Shown here one piece after another: positions 5,866 through 9,082 of a DNA stretch of 9,082 nt (its first letter is position 1; each line of letters begins with the position of its first letter). This DNA comes from JACDAN01 sp046729215. Its GTDB lineage: Bacteria; Actinomycetota; Thermoleophilia; Gaiellales; Gaiellaceae. The translations under genes were made by a program, and so were the position numbers. The stretch spans positions 1 to 9,082 of the forward strand of contig JBKPGE010000120.1 in the NCBI GenBank assembly GCA_046729215.1, given 5' to 3'. The notes below the pieces were generated by a model that was given only the letters and a program-made list of their open reading frames with translations, was not told where the DNA came from and did not search any database.

Positions 5866-6266
5866 GGCGGCCGGCGCAGCTGCTTCGTCGCGCCGCGGCG
5901 GCGCTTCTGCTCCAGCCGGCGCTCGCGGGATGCCGCCGTCGGCCGCGTCGGTCGCCGTCGGCGCTCGACCCTGAGTGCGTCCCTGAGCGCTGCGACGAGC
6001 CGCTCGATCGCAAGCTCGCGATTCCGCGACTGGCTGCGCTCGTCCTGGGCGATCGCTCGGAGGACGGGCCCTGCCTTCCGGACGACGCGCTCCTTTTGGG
6101 CCTGTGTCAGCGCCGACGACGCCTCGACCTCGAAGATCGCTTCGACGCGCGTCTCGGTCTTCTGTGCGTGCTGGCCGCCGGGCCCACTCGAGCGCGAAAA
6201 GCGGAGCTCGATCTCCGAAACCGGGATCGCCACCGTCCTGGTCACCCGAATAGACTCGCCGTCCAT
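5859..6266 (-). CDS. arfB: Peptidyl-tRNA hydrolase ArfB (YaeJ/ICT1 family ribosome rescue)
   Basis: ArfB enters the empty A site of stalled ribosomes and hydrolyses the peptidyl-tRNA. From ATG 6266 the product is 135 residues (MDGESIRVTRTVAIP...). It has the family start 'xRxVAIPxxEIELRF', the catalytic loop SSGPGGQHAQK (GGQ at residues 30-32), the helical part QSRNRELAIERLVAAL, and a long Arg/Lys-rich tail ending RGATKQLRRPPE, which in this family threads into the mRNA channel. Earlier ATGs at 6275 and 6287 would add 3 or 7 residues; 6266 fits the family N-terminus best. No Shine-Dalgarno is seen, and CAGAAT seven bases upstream (6274-6279, minus) could be a -10 for a leaderless mRNA. It is convergent with glmS (no gap) and divergent from the HAD gene (starts overlap by two bases). 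Confidence 0.9.
   Translation of the reverse strand: MDGESIRVTRTVAIPVSEIELRFSRSSGPGGQHAQKTETRVEAIFEVEASSALTQAQKERVVRKAGPVLRAIAQDERSQSRNRELAIERLVAALRDALRVERRRRPTRPTAASRERRLEQKRRRGATKQLRRPPE
6251..6256 (+). promoter_or_regulatory. Possible -10 element giving a leaderless HAD-acpS-nnr-alr mRNA
   Basis: TAGACT ends eight bases before ATG 6265, which would place the transcript start at or next to the start codon. No Shine-Dalgarno precedes that ATG, which fits a leaderless message, common in actinobacteria. No clear -35 is present. It lies inside the arfB coding region. Confidence 0.4.
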
Positions 6267-7041
6267 GGCCGCCATTCTGCTGGACATCGACGGGGTTCTT
6301 CAGGTCTCCGGGGTTCCGATCAGAGGTGCGCCGGAGGCCGTGCGGCAGCTTCGCGAGAACGGGCACAGGCTGCGTTTCGTAACCAACAACACGACACATT
6401 CACGGCGCTCGCTCGCCGGCGAACTGCGCGAGCTCGGGTTCGATCTCGATGACGACGAGCTGCAGACCACTACGCTCGCAGCCGCCCACGAGCTCGCCGG
6501 CAAGCGGGTGCTCGCGTTGACGATGGCCGCCGTGCTCGAAGACCTGGAGGGAGTGGTGCTCGTCGGCGAGGATGCCGAGGCGGTCCTGCTCGGTGGCGCA
6601 GACGAGACCGAGGAGACCAACCGCGTCTTCTCGTACATGAACCTTGCCCGGGCCTTCGCCGAGCTGGACGCCGGCGCGGAGCTCTACTGCCTGCACCGCA
6701 ACCGCTGGTGGCAGACCTCCCGCGGACCGCTGCTCGACTCGGGATGCTTCGTCGCCGGGCTCGAGTATGCCGCCGGGATCGAGGCCATCGTCGTCGGCAA
6801 GCCGAGCACTGCCTACTTCGCCACTGCGATCGAGGCGCTCGACGCGGAGCCCGAGCTCACCTGGATGGTCGGCGACGATCTCGAGTCGGACGTTCTCGGT
6901 GCGCAACGTTTCGGACTGCGAACCGCGCTCGTCCGGACCGGCAAGTTTCGACCTGACGAGCTCGAGCGCTCGGCGGTGGCGCCTGACGTGGTGCTGTCCT
7001 CGGTTGCCGACCTCCCCTTCTGGCTCGAGGAGTCGCTGTGA
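6265..7041 (+). CDS. HAD-superfamily phosphatase, subfamily IIA (LHPP/HDHD2-like)
   Basis: This is a Mg-dependent phosphatase of the haloacid dehalogenase superfamily with a C2-type cap. The 258-residue product opens MAAILLDIDGVL with nucleophile Asp7 and acid/base Asp9. Motif II is FVTNNTTHSR (Thr40), the motif III lysine lies in VVGKPS (Lys179), and motif IV is MVGDDLESDVLGA (Asp204/205, Asp209). The cap lies roughly between residues 75 and 170. The overall layout resembles the LHPP/HDHD2 group (acting on phospho-His/phospho-Lys or pyrophosphate in animals), but substrates vary widely and cannot be read from sequence. ATG 6265 puts DxD at the usual position. Its stop overlaps the acpS start (GTGA), so it is the first gene of the coupled operon. 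Given nnr downstream, clearing a damaged or side-product phosphate is a reasonable but untested idea. Confidence 0.88.
   Translation: MAAILLDIDGVLQVSGVPIRGAPEAVRQLRENGHRLRFVTNNTTHSRRSLAGELRELGFDLDDDELQTTTLAAAHELAGKRVLALTMAAVLEDLEGVVLVGEDAEAVLLGGADETEETNRVFSYMNLARAFAELDAGAELYCLHRNRWWQTSRGPLLDSGCFVAGLEYAAGIEAIVVGKPSTAYFATAIEALDAEPELTWMVGDDLESDVLGAQRFGLRTALVRTGKFRPDELERSAVAPDVVLSSVADLPFWLEESL
7027..7032 (+). promoter_or_regulatory. Ribosome binding site of acpS
   Basis: GAGGAG inside the end of the HAD gene stands five bases before GTG 7038. It supports the GTG start and coupled translation. Confidence 0.6.
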
Positions 7042-7412
7042 CGAGCGTCGGCATCGACATGATCGAGATCCAGCGCATCCGGGACGCGCTCGAACGCTAC
7101 GAGGGCTTTCGCGATCGCTGCTTCACCGCCGCCGAGCAGGCCTACTGCGAGAGGCGTCCGAATCCCGCCCAGCACTACGCCGTCCGGTTCGCGGGCAAGG
7201 AGGCGGTCGGAAAGGCGCTCGGCTTCGGCGTCGCCCGCCTCTTCGCGTGGCAGGAGATCGAGATCGCCGGCCGGCCGAAGCCGTCCGTCCGGCTCTCGGG
7301 GCGGATCGAGGCTTGGTCGCGGCGCGTCGGCGCCGGCCCGATCGATCTCTCGATGTCCCACTCGCGCGACCTCGCAAGCGCAGTCTGCGTGGTCGCCGAT
7401 CCGGATGTTTGA
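7038..7412 (+). CDS. acpS: Holo-[acyl-carrier-protein] synthase
   Basis: AcpS transfers 4'-phosphopantetheine from CoA to the acyl carrier protein, activating it for fatty acid synthesis. The 124-residue product matches the usual 120-130. It shows SVGIDMIEIQRI with the Mg-binding Asp7, FTAAEQAYCERR, the signature FAGKEAVGKALG with Glu55, and LSMSHSRDLASAV near the C-terminus. GTG 7038 is preferred: it overlaps the upstream TGA by four bases, has GAGGAG five bases before it, and puts GID at the normal position. The stop overlaps the next gene by eight bases. AcpS just before nnr and alr is the usual actinobacterial arrangement. Confidence 0.96.
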   Translation: MTSVGIDMIEIQRIRDALERYEGFRDRCFTAAEQAYCERRPNPAQHYAVRFAGKEAVGKALGFGVARLFAWQEIEIAGRPKPSVRLSGRIEAWSRRVGAGPIDLSMSHSRDLASAVCVVADPDV

Positions 7413-8712
7413 ACCGCTCTACACCGCTGCCGAAATGCGGGCGGCGGAGGCGGGTCACGACGTGGAGCAGATGATGGAGCGCGCGGGCCGCGCCGTTGCG
7501 GAGGAGACGCTGGCGCACTATCCCGCCGCACGCAGCTTCGCAGGCGTCTACGGAGGAGGCGCAAATGGGGGCGACGGCCGCATCGCCGCGGAGCTCCTTC
7601 GCTCGGCCGGGTGGGAGGAGCGGTCGCTCGGCGAGGCGGACGTCGTGATCGACGCGCTCTTCGGCACGGGCTTCCGCGGAGCCCCGAGGGAGGAGGCGGC
7701 GCGGCAGATCCAGGCCATGAACTCGGCGGGCCGGCCTGTCGTTGCCGTCGACATTCCGTCGGGTGTGGACGCATCGACCGGCGAGGTTCCCGGCGAGGTG
7801 GTGCACGCCTCTCTGACGGTGACCTTTCACGGGCTCAAGGTCGGGCACGAGGTCGCCCCAGGGCGGTTCCACGCCGGAGAGGTCGTGGTCGCCGACATCG
7901 GCCTCGAGCCGGTCGAGACCGAACACGGGCTCGTCACGCCCGAGATCCTCGATTCCGTGCCCAGGCGGAAGCCGGGTGACACGAAGTACTCCGCGGGATC
8001 GGTGCTCGTCGTCGGCGGTTCGCCGGGCATGACCGGCGCGGTCTGCCTGACTGCCGAGGCGGCGTTTCGGGCGGACGCCGGCTACGTCGCGGTGGCCGCG
8101 CCGCCGGAGTCGCTGCCAGTGATCGAGACACGGCTCCTCGAAGCGGTGAAGCGTCCCTTGGACGAGGTCTGGGAGGCAGCCGAGAGAGCAAGCGCATTGG
8201 CGATCGGGCCGGGGCTGGGCCGTGAGCGGCAGGAGCTCGTCCGGCGGCTGCTCGACGAGATCGACCTCCCGGCGGTGGTGGATGCCGACGGGCTCTACGG
8301 CCTCGAGCCGGTCGAGCGGCGCGCGGCCACGGTGCTGACGCCGCACTCGGGTGAGCTCGGTCGCCTGATCGACGAGGAGGCGTCCTGGATCGAGGCGCAC
8401 CGGCTCGAGGCGCTGAGGCGCGCGGTCGAGCAATTCCAATGTGTGGTCCTCCTGAAGGGAGAGGGAACGCTGGTCGGGGCTCCGGGTGCCGGTGCGCTCG
8501 TTTCCGGGGGATTTCCTTCGTTGGCGACTGCCGGAACGGGCGACGTCCTGACGGGCGTCGTCGCGTCCTTCCTGGCGAAGGGCATGGACGCACGGCTCGC
8601 GACCGCGGCGGCGGCGCGAGCGCACACCCAGGCCGCCGTGACGGCGCCGCACAAGGCGGGGCTCGTGGCAAGCGACCTGCTGCAGACGCTCCCGAGCGTC
8701 CTTGATGCATAG
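7405..8712 (+). CDS. nnr: Bifunctional NAD(P)H-hydrate epimerase / ADP-dependent NAD(P)H-hydrate dehydratase
   Basis: This is a metabolite-repair enzyme that restores damaged NAD(P)H. Residues 1 to about 170 form the YjeF-N epimerase domain, with GGGANGGDG (50-58), DVVIDALFGTG (79-89) and VDIPSGVDASTG containing Asp116. Residues about 190-435 form the ribokinase-like dehydratase, with VLVVGGSPGMTGA, AIGPGLG (266-272), VVDADGL, LTPHSGE, LLKGEGTLVG and the catalytic loop AGTGDVLTG (Asp380). The total of 435 is well short of the roughly 480-515 of typical fused forms. The loss lies mainly in the epimerase domain between GGDG and IDAL, where about 24 residues replace about 55. The NNGGDG motif reads ANGGDG. 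The dehydratase looks complete; epimerase activity is less certain. ATG 7405 overlaps acpS by eight bases, and the stop overlaps alr by eight. Confidence 0.95.
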   Translation: MFEPLYTAAEMRAAEAGHDVEQMMERAGRAVAEETLAHYPAARSFAGVYGGGANGGDGRIAAELLRSAGWEERSLGEADVVIDALFGTGFRGAPREEAARQIQAMNSAGRPVVAVDIPSGVDASTGEVPGEVVHASLTVTFHGLKVGHEVAPGRFHAGEVVVADIGLEPVETEHGLVTPEILDSVPRRKPGDTKYSAGSVLVVGGSPGMTGAVCLTAEAAFRADAGYVAVAAPPESLPVIETRLLEAVKRPLDEVWEAAERASALAIGPGLGRERQELVRRLLDEIDLPAVVDADGLYGLEPVERRAATVLTPHSGELGRLIDEEASWIEAHRLEALRRAVEQFQCVVLLKGEGTLVGAPGAGALVSGGFPSLATAGTGDVLTGVVASFLAKGMDARLATAAAARAHTQAAVTAPHKAGLVASDLLQTLPSVLDA

Positions 8713-9082
8713 GTCCGAGATCACGATCGATCTCGGAGCGCTGCGTCGAAACGTCCGTCGTCTGCGCGAGGTGTTGAGCGAGTCCGAGCTGTGGGCCGTC
8801 GTCAAGGCGGACGGGTACGGCCACGGCGCTGTCGACGTCGCCGGCGCGGCGCTCGGTGAGGGAGTGGCGGCCCTTTGTGTCGCCACGGTCGCCGAAGCGA
8901 TCGAGCTGCGCGCCGCGTTTCCCGAGCCTCGAATCCTGGTCATGGGGCCGACGGCAGGCGGTGAGGTCAGTGCCGCCCGGGCCGCGCGACTAGAGCTCGC
9001 GGTCGTCGACGGCGAGATCCCGGAAGGGGTTCCGGTGCACCTCAAGCTGGACACCGGCATGGGGCGGTGGGGGCTCGCCGAG
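8705..9082 (+). CDS. alr: Alanine racemase, N-terminal part (cut by window end)
   Basis: Alr interconverts L- and D-alanine with PLP, giving D-alanine for peptidoglycan. From ATG 8705 the frame is open to the window end (126 residues of the usual ~370). It begins MHRSEITIDLGALRRNVRRL, contains the PLP-lysine motif AVVKADGYGHGA (Lys34), then CVATVAEAIELR, ILVMGP and HLKLDTGMGRWG, all typical of the N-terminal TIM barrel. The start is set by the distance to the PLP lysine and by the eight-base overlap with the nnr stop. The stretch between ELAVVD and VPVHLKLDTG is about 20 residues shorter than in common Alr, a compact form. The catalytic tyrosine and C-terminal domain lie outside the window. 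Confidence 0.95.
   Translation, partial: MHRSEITIDLGALRRNVRRLREVLSESELWAVVKADGYGHGAVDVAGAALGEGVAALCVATVAEAIELRAAFPEPRILVMGPTAGGEVSAARAARLELAVVDGEIPEGVPVHLKLDTGMGRWGLAE

Noticed and set aside
7123..9060. 645-residue open frame on the minus strand opposite acpS, nnr and alr
   Set aside because: Arg/Pro-rich, low-complexity translation with no motifs. It is antisense to three clear genes, a usual artefact of G/C-rich codon bias.
1..9082. CRISPR array, tRNA, IS element or defence system
   Set aside because: No regularly spaced repeats, tRNA-like cloverleaf with TTCRA arm, transposase or known defence domain found by reading both strands.

Overview
The window is a high-GC chromosomal segment with strongly G/C-biased third codon positions. 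It is almost fully coding. The order rplM-rpsI-glmM-glmS-(...)-acpS-nnr-alr is the conserved order of high-GC Gram-positive bacteria (compare Streptomyces and mycobacteria). The many overlapping starts, the compact proteins and the cluster content suggest a deep-branching actinobacterium, perhaps Thermoleophilia (Solirubrobacterales/Gaiellales type). The phylum is fairly secure; the class is inference.

Region 1 (1-1588): three tightly packed plus-strand genes. They are the tail of a protein that may be cupredoxin-like, an 11-helix membrane protein, and a previously easy-to-miss 45-residue single-helix protein that starts inside the membrane-protein gene. Both membrane proteins carry an Ala-His-Gly motif close to the N-terminus. 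Their function is unknown; a metal (copper) link is only a guess.

Region 2 (1638-5858): ribosomal proteins L13 and S9, then GlmM and GlmS. The last two are enzymes of UDP-N-acetylglucosamine synthesis that feed peptidoglycan. The rplM-rpsI gap is the most unusual part of the window. It holds a nearly gap-filling imperfect hairpin of about 122 nt. An open frame through the hairpin starts on the rplM stop codon (TAGTG) and stops on the rpsI start codon (TGATG). The glmM-glmS junction carries two small hairpins and a possible extended -10 promoter.

Region 3 (5859-7041): a minus-strand ArfB-type ribosome-rescue hydrolase converges on glmS with the two stop codons directly abutting inside a 14-bp palindrome. 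It diverges from a HAD-IIA phosphatase gene, and both start codons lie in the same CCATGG.

Region 4 (6265-9082): HAD phosphatase, holo-ACP synthase (acpS), a fused NAD(P)H-hydrate epimerase/dehydratase (nnr) and alanine racemase (alr, cut by the window end). They overlap one another by 4-8 nt and so form one translationally coupled operon, combining lipid carrier activation, nicotinamide cofactor repair and D-alanine supply for the cell wall.

Most of the window is core housekeeping. I see no CRISPR array, tRNA, rRNA, IS element or defence system.
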